DNA of 64,000 nt from CAVYWD01 sp963772225 (lineage in GTDB: Bacteria; Myxococcota; Myxococcia; Myxococcales; UBA5297): positions 1-64,000 of the forward strand of contig CAVYWD010000005.1 of the NCBI GenBank assembly GCA_963772225.1, written 5' to 3'. A model generated the notes under the pieces. The model saw nothing but the letters and a program-made list of their open reading frames with translations. It did no database searches and had not been told where the DNA came from. The translations under genes and the position numbers were made by a program. Of this stretch, positions 27,657 to 37,892 are shown in pieces (the stretch's first letter is position 1; every line of letters starts with the position of its first letter).

Positions 27657-28718
27657 TTAGGGCGCGGCCGTCCCCTGCGCGGTTTGCGAGTGCGCCTGGG
27701 CCACGCCGTCGGCGGTGGCCACGGTCAGCCCCGAGCGCGAGGCGAGCGCGGCGACCTTCACGGCGTTGGCGATGGAGAGGGCCTTGGAGCGCCCGTGCGC
27801 CTTGATGGCCAGGTGGTCGAACCCGAGGATGGGCGCGCCGCCGTACTGCTGCCAGTCGGTGAGCGTCTTGAGCCTGCGCAGGCCGCTCGAGAGCATGGCC
27901 AGCCCCGCCCGCCACACCAGCCGCTCTTTGTGCGCGTACCGCGCCAGCGAGAGCACCGTCTCGCCCACGCCCTCGAGCATCTTCAGGACCACGTTGCCAG
28001 TGAAGCCGTCGCAGACCACCACGTCGGCGGTGCCCTTCGGGATGTCCACGCCCTCGACGTTCCCGATGAACCGGATGCCCGGATACTGCGACAGCACCTC
28101 GTGCGCGCGCACGACCGCGCCGGGGCCCTTCAGCGCCTCGGTGCCGTTGGAGAGCAGCGCCACCGAGGGCCGCGAGGTCTGGCTCACCGAGCGGGAGTAG
28201 GCCGCCCCCATGATGGCGAACGCGACCAGGTCGTCCGCGGTCGCCTCCACGGTGGCCCCCACGTCCAGCAGGAGCGCGAAGGGGTGCTTGCGCTCGCCGT
28301 GCAAACGCTGGGTCGGGTAGACCGCCGCCAGCGCGGCGCGCCGGACGCCGGGCAAGAGCGAGAAGCTCCTGGCGCACGCGAGGATGGCCGCCCCGGTGTT
28401 GCCCGCCGACACCAGCGCCTGCGCCTCGCCGCGCGCGACGAGCTGCGCCGCCACCAGCACCGAAGCCCGCGGCTTGTCGGCGAGCGCCTGCGCCGGGCTC
28501 TCCCCCATGTCGATGGCCTGTGGCGCGTGGTGGACGAAGAGCCGCTCGGCGTTGTGCGAGGTCGCCTCGAGGAGGGGTTCGATTTGCGCGGCGTCGCCCA
28601 CCAGCGTGGTGTGAATGGACGGCTCCGATCGCGACAGCAGGGCAGCGCCTTCGACCACCTCGTCGGGTGCGTGGTCGCCGCCCATCGCATCGAGCGCGAT
28701 GTGGACGATCGGGTTCAT
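27657..28718 (-). CDS. plsX: Phosphate acyltransferase PlsX
   Basis: 353 residues from ATG 28718 (frame open to 28790). PlsX makes acyl-phosphate from acyl-ACP, the first committed step of phospholipid synthesis in most bacteria. Seen: IALDAMGGDHAPDEVVEGA at the N-terminus, SAGNTGAAILAC, LLLDVGATVEATADDLVAFA, IGNVEGVDIPKGTADVVVCD and GFTGNVVLKMLEG, all family signatures, and the usual length. Unusually, it is not preceded by rpmF nor followed by fabH; its partner here is the APP1-like gene whose start touches its stop. Confidence 0.93.
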   Translation of the reverse strand: MNPIVHIALDAMGGDHAPDEVVEGAALLSRSEPSIHTTLVGDAAQIEPLLEATSHNAERLFVHHAPQAIDMGESPAQALADKPRASVLVAAQLVARGEAQALVSAGNTGAAILACARSFSLLPGVRRAALAAVYPTQRLHGERKHPFALLLDVGATVEATADDLVAFAIMGAAYSRSVSQTSRPSVALLSNGTEALKGPGAVVRAHEVLSQYPGIRFIGNVEGVDIPKGTADVVVCDGFTGNVVLKMLEGVGETVLSLARYAHKERLVWRAGLAMLSSGLRRLKTLTDWQQYGGAPILGFDHLAIKAHGRSKALSIANAVKVAALASRSGLTVATADGVAQAHSQTAQGTAAP

Positions 28719-28922
28719 GCGGTCGGAGGTTAGCAGAACGCAGGGGCGCTTCTCGCGGCCAGGCGCCTCCCGAGCCGGGCAGATGTGCACTAGCGTCGGT
28801 TTCAGGCCACCCGGGGCAGCAGGCGCGGGCTCGGCGCCCGCACCGGGGGGCGGCAGGCGGCATTTGGGTTGCCCCTCGCGGCGGCGGCCGTACTCTTGTG
28901 TGGCTCTAATGCGGAGGTCGCC

Positions 28923-29459
28923 ATGATCGCACCGCTTCTTTCGCTCTTGTGCCTGGCCGGCGGAGGCGCCGGCGTGTCGCAGCGCGTCGACACCCCCGAG
29001 GGCTGGTACCAGGTCGAAGGGTTATCCGGCGAGCCCGAAGTGGCGTTCGTCATCGCGGCGCTCGAGCCAGAGGCGCCCGAAGGCGACGCCCCCGCGCCAC
29101 CCAGCGAGCAGCGCCTGGAGATCGAGCGGATGCTCGCCGTGGACTGCGTCGAGGCGCGCGGGCGCTACCTCGAGCGCGTGCTCCAGCTCCATGGCCTCAA
29201 CGCCTTTTCGCTCGAGCCGCGTGCGCTCGAGGCCTGGACGCACCGTCGGCCGCCGCCGCAGGTCGCGCCCTTCGGCTTCAGCGCCGCTCTGGGCGACCCG
29301 GCTCTCGCCATCCTCTACGGCGAGCCGCCGGTGCCGCCCGGGTCGCTGAGCTCCGATTTCACGCTCCAGTCCCTCGCCCGGGACATTCTGCAGTGCGACT
29401 CCGCCGACCTTTCCCCAGGGCCGGCGCGGCTCCAGGCTGGCGGCCCTTCGGCCGAGTGA
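28923..29459 (+). CDS. Small secreted protein of unknown function
   Basis: 178 residues from ATG 28923, GGAGG 7 bases upstream. A short hydrophobic N-terminus (MIAPLLSLLCLAGGGAG) looks like a signal peptide. The mature part is acidic and Pro-rich, with two Cys residues (VDCVEARGRYLERVLQLHG; DILQCDSADL). No family recognised. It stands alone, divergent from plsX. Confidence 0.65.
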   Translation: MIAPLLSLLCLAGGGAGVSQRVDTPEGWYQVEGLSGEPEVAFVIAALEPEAPEGDAPAPPSEQRLEIERMLAVDCVEARGRYLERVLQLHGLNAFSLEPRALEAWTHRRPPPQVAPFGFSAALGDPALAILYGEPPVPPGSLSSDFTLQSLARDILQCDSADLSPGPARLQAGGPSAE

Positions 29460-29627
29460 GCGCCGCGCGCGCCTGTGCCCGAGAAGAGGGGGTGCGGTGC
29501 CGTCGCTCGCGTCGCGTGGGAGTGCAACAAACTCGCGGCGTTGCGCCATTTTGAGGCCCATCTGCGCGGATGGTAGGATTCCGGCGATGCGCCCGGCGAG
29601 CACGGCGGCGCCCAGAGGATGAACTGC

Positions 29628-32300
29628 ATGCCGGACACGCTGAACTCCATCCGAGAGCTGCGCTTCCTGGAGGACAAGCGAAGCGCCGGGAGCCTCTCCT
29701 CGGAGGAAGAAGCGCGCTGGCGCGAGCTTCGTGCGCTGGTCCACCAGGACTCGGCGCCTGCGGCGGGCGGCGGCTCGTTCGACTACCACGCGCAGCCGAG
29801 CTGGGGCGCCGACGGAACCTACTTCCCGCCGGGGTTCGACGTCGGTGGCTGGATCGACCCCGCGTACGAGCAGGCCTACGCCCAGGGTTACATTTGGGAC
29901 GCGTCGCTGCAGGACTGGGCGCCCGTGGTCCCGCTCTCGAACCCGAATGCCCCGGCCGAAGGCGCGGCCGCTCAGGAGAGCTCCGCCGGAACCGACGGGC
30001 TCTCAGGCCTGGGAGCCGAGCTCGATCGAGAGCTTTCAGGCCCGGGCCCAGACGCGGCCGAGCCCCAGGGCAGCTCGGCACCCGAGGAGCTTTCGCCCGC
30101 CGCGCAGACCGCGGCGCCCAGCGGAGCAGGAGGGGCGCCGGCGGACGGAGGTGCGCCGCCCCAAGCCCAGGCTTCCCAGGAGGAGGCGGCTCCGCTTCCC
30201 CAGGCCGCCTCGCCTTCGGATGCGCCGATGGACGCCGCGTCGCAGGGCGCCGCGTCCCCGGGCTCTGCAGAGCCGGCCCTGGCCGCCGCGCCGGACAGCG
30301 CACCCGGGATGCCAGCGGTCAGCGCCGTCGTCGCGGAGCTTTCGCCCGCCGCTCTCCCAGACCCGGCGCCGGTGCCAGATCTCCTGGTATCCAAGGTTTC
30401 CGAAGAGACCGAGATTCTCGCGATTGTCGAGCCCGCGCCGGCCGCCTCCCCCTCGGCGGCGGCGGAGGAGCCGTCGGTCGTGGCGCTCATCGTCTCCGAG
30501 GCGAAGCCCCCCGAGCCAATTGCGGCCGCTCCGGAGCCTCGCGCTCCGGGTGTCGAGGTGGCGCCCACAGCGGCGCCGATCGAGCTCTCGTCCCACGAAG
30601 CGGTGGAGCTCATCGAGGACGTCCTACCCCTCGAGGCACCGCCGGCCCCTTCCGCGCCCGCCCAGGCAGCGGCGCCCAGCGACCGCGGCGCGGCCGGCGA
30701 CGCCGACTCCGAAGGTCCGCCGCCCGAGGTCGTCGAAGACTCCGAGTTCGTGGAGTTCGTCGACGAACAATCGAGCGCGCTCCCCGCTCTGCAGGCCGAA
30801 GCGCAACCCGTCCTGCTCTTGGGAGGTGCCGCGGCCGAAGCGTTGCGAGTCTCGGCAGCGGCGGAGCAGGCGCTGAAGGGCGCCATCTTGCTCTTTGGCG
30901 GCGCCGCCGCCGAGTCCCATCGGCCCGCCGATTCGGCGGAGCAGGAGCCCCCGCCCGATCCGTCGATTCCGGTCCTGGAGCTGACGACCGCGGACGAATG
31001 GGATCCGTCGGCCGCGCCGAGCGAACCGGCCGAGTCGCCTCTGGAGGAGACGCCGACTTCGGCCATCGAGCTGACCGTCGCCGACGACGCGCCTCCGGCC
31101 GCAGCGCCTTTTTTGCCGGAGCCTGCGCCCGATCTGCTCGCGATTCGCCAGCCCAGCTCCGACGAAGGTCCAGCGCAAGCCGCTGGGCCCATCGCCCTCG
31201 CGCAGGGGGCCTCGTCCCTTGAGCCGCTCCAACTCGCGGACCCGGTCCCGAACGCCAAGCCCTTCGTCGGTCCCTCGTGCGAGCCCGCCGCGGCCTATTC
31301 CTCTTGGTTCGACACCCGGGAGGCCGAGCTGCTTGAGGTGCCGGTCGCGAGCCCTGGGCGCGCCGCCGCGGAGCAGCTTCCCGCGCCGGCGCCGCCTCCG
31401 GAGCCCAGTGAGGCCGAAGCGGCGAGCCCCGCTCCTGTCGCACCGGAGAGCGCCCTCGAGCTCGTCCTTGCGCCGCCGCCGGCTCCGCCCGCTTTTCCGG
31501 GCCCCGGCCAGGGCGCCGAAGCCGACCTCGAGGAGATCGAAGTCGAGGAGGTCGACATCCAAATCGAAGAAGAAGCGGAGTCGCCTCCCGCCGCGCGCAG
31601 CCGCAGCGCGCCCCCGCCTCCGCCTCCGGAGGCGCTCGTCCTTGCGCCCCCGCCGGTAGCGCTCGTCGCCGCGGCCGCGGCGAGCGGCGCGCTGCCGATT
31701 CCAGTCATCGCTCGCGAGCCTCCCGGGAAGCCCGACGATTTCGAGGACCTGGCCCCGGTCCCAGTGCCGGCCCGGCCCCTCTCCCCCTTCCCGGCGCAGC
31801 CCGCGATGGCGCAGCCCGCGATGGCGCAGCCCCGCCCGACCCCGAGGCCGATTCCGGCGGCGCCTCGAATGACGCCGTCGCCCATGCCCGCGGTCGGAGC
31901 CCGCGCGGCGCCTGCGCCGGCGCCCAACGCCAGCATCCCCGGCGAGCATCGCGTCGTGGTCCACACGCTCGAGGGCCAAGTGAAGCGCGGGACAGTGCGC
32001 AACCCCATCCTCGACGGCGAGCAGCTCGACCTGGAGGTCGTCCCCGGCCAGCCGCCCGAGCGGATCGCCACGCGGCGGCTGAAGGCCGTGTTCTTCCTCC
32101 TGCCGCCCGGCTCCCGAGGGCCGTCGGGCGAAGGCCCCAAGCTGCGCGTCACCTTCAGCGACGAGCGCCAGGTGACGGGCTTCGCCCCGAACTACCGGCC
32201 GTCGGACAACGGCTTCTTCGTCATCCCCACGGACACGCGGACCAACACTGCGCGCATCTACATCTACCGCGCGGCGGTCAAGAACATCGCCCGAGGGTAA
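29628..32300 (+). CDS. Long Pro/Ala/Glu-rich protein with a small conserved C-terminal domain
   Basis: 890 residues from ATG 29628, chosen because GAGG stands 9 bases upstream; ATG 29619 is also possible. The first about 40 residues form a short helix pair (IRELRFLEDKRSAGSLSSEE). Residues about 95-760 are low complexity, almost all Pro, Ala, Ser and Glu, and probably disordered. The last about 120 residues are a compact domain (HRVVVHTLEGQVKRGTVRNP, TRRLKAVFFL, VTGFAPNYRPSDNGFFVIPT) that I have seen at the C-terminus of myxobacterial proteins and that may correspond to DUF6982. Function unknown; the layout suggests a long flexible linker carrying a binding domain. Confidence 0.75.
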   Translation: MPDTLNSIRELRFLEDKRSAGSLSSEEEARWRELRALVHQDSAPAAGGGSFDYHAQPSWGADGTYFPPGFDVGGWIDPAYEQAYAQGYIWDASLQDWAPVVPLSNPNAPAEGAAAQESSAGTDGLSGLGAELDRELSGPGPDAAEPQGSSAPEELSPAAQTAAPSGAGGAPADGGAPPQAQASQEEAAPLPQAASPSDAPMDAASQGAASPGSAEPALAAAPDSAPGMPAVSAVVAELSPAALPDPAPVPDLLVSKVSEETEILAIVEPAPAASPSAAAEEPSVVALIVSEAKPPEPIAAAPEPRAPGVEVAPTAAPIELSSHEAVELIEDVLPLEAPPAPSAPAQAAAPSDRGAAGDADSEGPPPEVVEDSEFVEFVDEQSSALPALQAEAQPVLLLGGAAAEALRVSAAAEQALKGAILLFGGAAAESHRPADSAEQEPPPDPSIPVLELTTADEWDPSAAPSEPAESPLEETPTSAIELTVADDAPPAAAPFLPEPAPDLLAIRQPSSDEGPAQAAGPIALAQGASSLEPLQLADPVPNAKPFVGPSCEPAAAYSSWFDTREAELLEVPVASPGRAAAEQLPAPAPPPEPSEAEAASPAPVAPESALELVLAPPPAPPAFPGPGQGAEADLEEIEVEEVDIQIEEEAESPPAARSRSAPPPPPPEALVLAPPPVALVAAAAASGALPIPVIAREPPGKPDDFEDLAPVPVPARPLSPFPAQPAMAQPAMAQPRPTPRPIPAAPRMTPSPMPAVGARAAPAPAPNASIPGEHRVVVHTLEGQVKRGTVRNPILDGEQLDLEVVPGQPPERIATRRLKAVFFLLPPGSRGPSGEGPKLRVTFSDERQVTGFAPNYRPSDNGFFVIPTDTRTNTARIYIYRAAVKNIARG

Positions 32301-32305
32301 GACCG

Positions 32306-33073
32306 TCAGTGAAGGTACTTGTCGGGGCCCTTGCGCTCCCGGTCGCCGTCGGGCGGCGGGATGATGCGCAGGTGCCGCGCCTTGCGCTTGAGCTGGCGGT
32401 CGATCCACCAGGCGCGGAAGTGCAGATAGGCCCGGCGCGGCGAGAGCCCGCGGCGGAGCAAGAGGTAGCCTATCCCCGCGGCCAGCATCACCGGGACGTA
32501 CGGCTGCCAGAGCCCCATGATCATGTAGAGCACGGGGATCCCCAGCGCGAACACCAGCAGGAACGGCGCGCGCACGGGGAAGATGAGGAGGTAGGCGGTC
32601 GAGTGCCAGTTCGTGAGCACCCAGCCCACCAGGATGGCGGTGCCCACGACGTACGTCCCGTGAAAGCCGGAGAAGGACCAGAGCGACGAGCTGACGAAGC
32701 CGCCCAAGAGGGTCGTCAGGATGGCCGCGCCGGTCCCCGTTCCGAAGAAAAAAAAGAGGAACCGCCGCGTCCCCCAGCGTTGCTCCAGAGGCGAGGCGAA
32801 GATCCAGAGCCCGAAGACCTCGTAGAACAGGAGGCTCATCGGGTCCAGCTCGAGGAACAGGTAGGTGAAGGCCGTCCAGATGCGCGCGTAGCCCAGCACC
32901 TGGCTCGGGCTGAACGCGACCATCTGGAGGAAGGACCCCGACCCGAAATGGCCGCCGGAAGCCATGCCCAGCACGCTGACGACGCCGGTGGCGACCATCA
33001 GGGCGAGGGTCGCCTGCGGCGGGCGGGAGAACATGCCGCCGAAGTCGAACTGCATTGGGCGCTGAGAGGGCAT
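32306..33073 (-). CDS. Rhomboid-fold membrane protein lacking catalytic residues
   Basis: 255 residues with five to six membrane segments in a rhomboid-like order: an amphipathic/TM1 segment near 20-40, then RIWTAFTYLFLELDPMSLLF, the conserved WxxR-like patch EQRWGTRRFLFFF, and a GxxxG-rich segment (GTGTGAAILTTLLGG). Active rhomboid proteases have GxSG in the fourth helix and His in the sixth. Here the region reads SGFHGTYVVG, with no serine at the nucleophile position, and no matching His follows. So it looks like a pseudoprotease, as in Derlin/TMEM115-like proteins. The C-terminal about 50 residues are basic and cytosolic. It ends 5 bases from the convergent gene before it. Confidence 0.75.
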   Translation of the reverse strand: MPSQRPMQFDFGGMFSRPPQATLALMVATGVVSVLGMASGGHFGSGSFLQMVAFSPSQVLGYARIWTAFTYLFLELDPMSLLFYEVFGLWIFASPLEQRWGTRRFLFFFFGTGTGAAILTTLLGGFVSSSLWSFSGFHGTYVVGTAILVGWVLTNWHSTAYLLIFPVRAPFLLVFALGIPVLYMIMGLWQPYVPVMLAAGIGYLLLRRGLSPRRAYLHFRAWWIDRQLKRKARHLRIIPPPDGDRERKGPDKYLH

Positions 33074-33148
33074 GGGCGCTTCCCTGCGGTGGATCGTCGG
33101 TCCTTAAGAATGCTCAGCGCTCGCCGAGTTGCGACGCCAGGCGACGCG

Positions 33149-33349
33149 CTATGGGCGCTTCTCCTTCTCGCGATAGAAGAGGGTGATGGTGAGGCAGTGG
33201 AACTCCTTATCGCTCGACTGCGTCACGATCTTGTCGACCACCTCGACCTGCGGATTCTCGCGCAGCCAGCGGGTGATGTTCTCGCCCATCGCCTCGCGGT
33301 CGCGCGCCAAGGTCGTCGAAAAGACTTTTAGGCCGGTGAAGCTCACCAT
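33149..33349 (-). CDS. Small conserved-looking protein (66 residues)
   Basis: ATG 33349 with GGAGGAA 6 bases upstream. The protein reads MVSFTGLKVFSTTLARDREA and continues ENITRWLRENPQVEVVDKIV, ending in KEFHCLTITLFYREKEKRP. Alpha/beta pattern with no signal peptide. Not recognised by name. The strong ribosome binding site and clean length support it as a real gene; the longer open frame around it is not coding. Confidence 0.6.
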   Translation of the reverse strand: MVSFTGLKVFSTTLARDREAMGENITRWLRENPQVEVVDKIVTQSSDKEFHCLTITLFYREKEKRP

Positions 33350-33510
33350 CCGCGTTCCTCCGAGAAGACGCGCTGCGCGAGCCATTCCTGCCCCAACGGT
33401 CGCGGAAAGACAAGTCGGCCGCCCCCCCGCGGCCGGCTGAAAACCTTTGCCGTTGAACAGGGCGCATCGCGGGGTGGCGAGGGTCGTCCGGCTTCCCGAC
33501 CGTCGGCGGG

Positions 33511-33855
33511 TCAGGGGTAGGTCGTGTAGACCTTGCGGAGCTTCGAGCGGACGGTCCATCGCGCCCGCGTGCCGGCCGGGAAGAAGGCCGCGTCGCCCGG
33601 CTCGAGGCGAAGCGAGGGCCCTCCCTCGACGGTCACCTCGGCGCGGCCGCTGAGCACGCACAGGCTCTGGTTCGTCTCGTACGCCCAGTCGAAGCTCCCC
33701 TCGGTCACCTCCCAAATCCCCGTCCCGGCTCCGGCCTCTCCGTCGTGAAGGCTCAGGCCCGAGGCTCGGGGCGATCCCCCGCGGATCTGCTCCTTGGGGA
33801 TGGGCCACTCCTCCAGCAAGGCCTCGGCGGCGCGGATGCTCTGGGCTCGGCTCAT
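33511..33855 (-). CDS. Cupin-domain protein (DUF861/EutQ-like)
   Basis: 114 residues, ATG 33855 with GGAGG upstream. Single cupin barrel: GIWEVTEGSFDWAYETNQSL, CVLSGRAEVTVEGG, LEPGDAAFFPAGTRARW TVR. It lacks the classic HxH metal residues of canonical cupins, as do many DUF861 members. Likely a small sugar- or ureidoglycolate-binding type protein; function not assignable. Divergent from the gene at 33916. Confidence 0.8.
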   Translation of the reverse strand: MSRAQSIRAAEALLEEWPIPKEQIRGGSPRASGLSLHDGEAGAGTGIWEVTEGSFDWAYETNQSLCVLSGRAEVTVEGGPSLRLEPGDAAFFPAGTRARWTVRSKLRKVYTTYP

Positions 33856-33915
33856 CGGCTTCCTCCATCGGCTTGGTAGCGCCCGCGGTGCCCGCTTGCG
33901 CATCGGAAGGTTACG

Positions 33916-34446
33916 ATGGTCGCGAGGCTTCCCAAAGCTATGAACGCATCCTCGAAACCCGGCCGCTGGCACACCCGCGAGGACAGCGGGCTCGTGCTGG
34001 ACGAGGAAGGGCGCTGGTTCCACGACGGCGCCCTGGTCGAGCACGCCGGCGTCGCCAGGGCCTTTCACCGGGGGATCGAGCGCGCCCCCGACGGACGCTA
34101 CCTTGTGCGCGTGGGCCCCGACTGGTGCTTCGTCGAGGTGCGGGGCGCGCCCCTCCAAATCGTCTGCGCCGCCGTCGACCGCGAAGCGGGGACCGCCGAG
34201 CTCACGTTCTCCAACGGGCTCGTCGAGCCCCTGCGCCCCGAGACCGTCCGGGCGAACGACGGCATTCTCTATTGTACGGCGTCCACCGGGCTGCAGGCGC
34301 GCTTCTCGCGCTCGGCGCAGGTCGCGCTGGGGGCGCTCGTCGAGGAGGGGCCCCAAGGCCTCGTGCTCCGGCTGGGGGCGGCGAGCCACCCGATTGCCCA
34401 GGGCCCTCCCGAGCGCGCGGTCGTCCCGTCGCAAGGCGGTGCGTAG
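33916..34446 (+). CDS. DUF1285-like protein
   Basis: 176 residues. The pattern EDSGLVLDEEGRWFHDGALV, VARAFHRGIERAPDGRYLVR, PDWCFVEVRGAPLQIV fits DUF1285 proteins (about 170-190 residues, soluble, two small beta domains). No signal peptide. The start may be ATG 33916 or the downstream ATG 33940 (MNASSKPGRWH). No operon partner is obvious; the peptidase gene follows 9 bases after the stop. Confidence 0.7.
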   Translation: MVARLPKAMNASSKPGRWHTREDSGLVLDEEGRWFHDGALVEHAGVARAFHRGIERAPDGRYLVRVGPDWCFVEVRGAPLQIVCAAVDREAGTAELTFSNGLVEPLRPETVRANDGILYCTASTGLQARFSRSAQVALGALVEEGPQGLVLRLGAASHPIAQGPPERAVVPSQGGA

Positions 34447-34455
34447 CGTTTCGCC

Positions 34456-37400
34456 ATGGCCGCCCAGGGGGACGGCCGAAGGCGCGCATTGGACCACTTT
34501 CGCCGGGCCCTCGAACCGGTTTCAAAACCTCGTCGCTTTGCACTCCGCGGGCAAAGCCGCCCTCCGCTCTCATCGGGCCTGACGCTCCTCGCGCTCGCGG
34601 CCGCCATCGCGTGGGCGGCGCCGGCGCGCGCGCAGATCCTCTGGCCCTTGGGCCCCCGCGACGTCGCGCTGCAAAAGACGCCGCTGATGGATGCGGCGCG
34701 GGCACCGGCCGACGACGTGCTCGCCGACATCTACGTCACGCCGGCGCGCCCCGGCCAGAACCGGGTCGCCTATTGGAATTGGGACTGGCACACCTTCGAC
34801 TTCAACACCGAGCGCGGCGGCGGCGGCGTGCGGCTCTATTTCTACGAGCGCGAGCGCGAGGTGGCCAAGTACGCGGTGGCCTCCATCCGGGCGCAATACG
34901 TGCGGCTCACCGATTTCTTCCACTACCTACCGCGCACGACCATCCCGTTCATCCTCTACGCGAGTTACGCCGAGTTCCAGGCGACGAACGTCTTCTCCGT
35001 CTCCGAGGGCACCCTGGGCGCGACCGACCCGCGCGACCTGCGGATGGCGCTTCCATTCTTCGGCAACGTGCACGAGTTCACGCGCGTTTCGACGCACGAG
35101 ATGGTCCACCAGATCACCATTCAAAAGAATCCGCGACGCCGCGTTGGGCGCGCGCGTCGAGAGCCCGCTGGGGCTCTTCCCCCTCTGGTTCATCGAGGGC
35201 ATCGCCGAGTACGGCACGTTCGCGGGCATGGACCCCGAGGGCGATTACATCATCCGCGACCTGCTCACGAACCCGGACGCCTCCCACGGGTACGCGCTGC
35301 CGGACTTCTTCAGCGACCGCGCGGGCGGGTACATCGGAGTCTACAAGCTGGGCCAGGCGCGGCTCACGTTCCTGGCGGACGTCTACGGGCCCGAGAAGAT
35401 CGTGGAGATCCTCGAGCGCTCGGCGGAGATGTCGGGCGCGCGCCGCCCCGGCGCTGGCTCCGACGAGGGCGCGGGCAAGCCCGGCGAGACCCCCACGGGC
35501 GTCGCGACGCCGACGACCACCGCCGAGGGCCAGGCCGACGCGCCGTCCGACCGGGAGAAGGCGACCGAGGCGCAGCAGAAGAGCGATGACGACGGCTTGC
35601 CGCCCGACTCGCGCGTGCCCGCCAAGACCGCCGCCGGCGGCGACGAGAAGAAGGGAGAGAAGAACGACAAGGGCGACAAGGACAAGAAGGGCGCCAAGGA
35701 GGGCGCCAACGAGGGCGGGCGGCCGCGCCCGCAGGACTTCGAGCAGTTCGTCGCCCGCGTGGTGGGCGACCCGCCGAGCCGCATCCGCGCGCGCTACCAG
35801 GAGTGGCTCAAGAAGCGCTACTTCAGCGACTACCTCAAGGCCAAGCAGACCGTCGCCGACTTCGTCCACTACAAGCCCGTCGTCGGGGAGCCGGATTCCA
35901 TCGCCATGGGCGACGACGGGCACCTGCTCGCCTACCGGACGGTCGAGCGCGACACCGCCTGCAGCGTCCTGTGGCTGCAGGACGTGCGCGACCCGAGCTC
36001 GCGCATCCTCGTCGCGCGCGACCAGCGGCCCGGGCTCGAGTCGCTGCACCCGGTCGACCGGCGCGTGGTCTCGGTGCGCGGGTCGACCCTCCTCTTCGCC
36101 GCGCGCTCCGGGGAGCAGGACGCGCTGTTCGTCCGCCGCATCGAGCGCCAAGAGGGCGAGCGGGCGGGCCGGGTGACGGTGAAGCTCAAGCTCAAGGACG
36201 AGCGCAAGCTCACCCTGGGCGACATTTTGGAGGTCTACGACCCTGCGCTCTCGCCCGACGGGAAGAAGGTGGCGTTCGCCGGCATCGACGCCGCCGGGTA
36301 TCGGGACCTCTACGTCCTGACCCTCGAAGGGCCGGAGCAGGGCGCGGTGAAGCGGCTGACGCGCGACGTCTGGGCCGAGGCCGACCTCTACTGGGACGGC
36401 GGCCGGCTGCTCTTCACCTCCGACGACACCGAGGCGCACGAGCCCAACGTCTTCGCTTACGACTTCGCCACCGGGGCGCAGACCCGGCTCACCTTCCACG
36501 CCGCCGAGGACCGCAACCCGGTGCCGGCGCTGGGCGGGGTGGTGTTCCGCTCCCACAAGGCGGGCAAGCCCGACCTGTGGCTGCTCAAGGACGGCAAAGA
36601 GCGGCGCCTCACCGACACCACGAGCGCCATGCTCACGGCGGTGCCGACGACGGGCGAGGAGCTGCTGGCGCTCGCCTTCCACTCGGGGAAATACGCCGTC
36701 TACCGGATACCGCCCACCGCGCAGCACAAGGAGGAGCCGGTGCCGGCGGCCGCGCAGGCGGAGCCCGCCGAAGGGGGCGCGGTCGGCGGCGCCATCGGGA
36801 TGTTGAAGAGCTTCACCTATGCCAAGGCCGACATCCCGGAGGGCACGCCGCTCTACGACCCTTCCTTGAGCCGCAATTGGCGAATGGAGGCGACCGGCGC
36901 GGCGATGGTCGGGCCGGTGTCGGCGGGGGCCGCGGGCCTGGCCATCACCGACCTGATGCGCGACCACGTGGTGATGGTGAACCTCGCGGTCTACGGGTCT
37001 TTCAAGCTGACCGACGCGTCGGCGTTCTACCTGAATCAGTCGCGCCGGCTGGAGTACGGCTTCGGGCTGTTCCACACCTTCGAGCCGCGGCGGGACAAAA
37101 CCTTCCCGGCCGTGACGAACTACTACTACCAGCGGAACTTCGGCGCGGCCGGGCTCTTGCGATATCCGCTGGACCGCTTCCGCCGCCTGGAGGCGAGCCT
37201 GGAGCTGCGCGGGGTGGACCGCTTCATGTTCACCGATTACACCGGGGACTTGACGCACGCCTGGTCGCAGCAGAACGGCGGCATCGACTTCGAGGTCGTG
37301 GGCTCGGTGCTGGCCGGCTACGACAGCATGCGGCTGCATTACCTGGCCGGGCCGGTGGAGGGCACCAGCATCCTGGCCACGCTGAGCGGCGGCTACCTGC

Positions 37401-37879
37401 CGGGCCGGGACTTCGCGTACCTGCGCTTCTTGGGCGACGCACAGCACCGGTTCGACCTCTTCGGCCGCACGAACCTCCTGGTGCGCGCTTCCATCGGCGC
37501 GACGAGCCAGGGCCGCTTCTCGCCGCAGTTCTTCCTCTTGCCGGTGGACAACCTCGAGGGTTATCGGTTCGGCGACGACCGGCTCTTGGGGAACTACTTC
37601 TACGTCGCCAACGTCCGGTTGAGCGTGCCTTTGGACGTGCTGGTGCAGGTGCCGTTCCTCACCGCCATCTATGGCGTGGGCGGCTTCGACTTCGGCGCCG
37701 CGACCGACTATTTGCACGACGCCTGGAGGGACCGGTCGCTGGCCGCCGTGCTGGGCACGGACGTCGCGCTGGGGGCGCTGTTGCTGCAGTTCCACTTCGG
37801 CAAGCTCATCGACATCGGCGGCGCGCCGGGGGCGGCGCCTTGGGTGTTCAATTTGAATCTGCGGTATTTGTATTTCTGA
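34456..37879 (+). pseudogene. Zn-metallopeptidase / TolB-like propeller / outer-membrane barrel protein, split by a 1-base frameshift
   Basis: Two overlapping frames form one protein of about 1140 residues. Frame 1 (from ATG 34456) has an N-terminal hydrophobic export signal (LTLLALAAAIAWAAPARA) and a gluzincin zinc site HEMVH (residues 214-218). At about 35123-35130 the sequence CAAAAGAATCC has one base too many; after it the other frame continues AALGARVESPLGLFPLWFIE GIAEYG, giving the third zinc ligand. Then come a charged Lys/Asp linker, about six TolB/PD40-type propeller blades (DPALSPDGKKVAFAGIDAAG), and a C-terminal part ending in alternating aromatic residues (NLNLRYLYF) like an Omp85-type surface barrel. 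Family members are envelope proteins. The single lesion in a homopolymer-rich spot may be a consensus error. Confidence 0.75.
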
Positions 37880-37892
37880 CCCGCCGTGGGCT

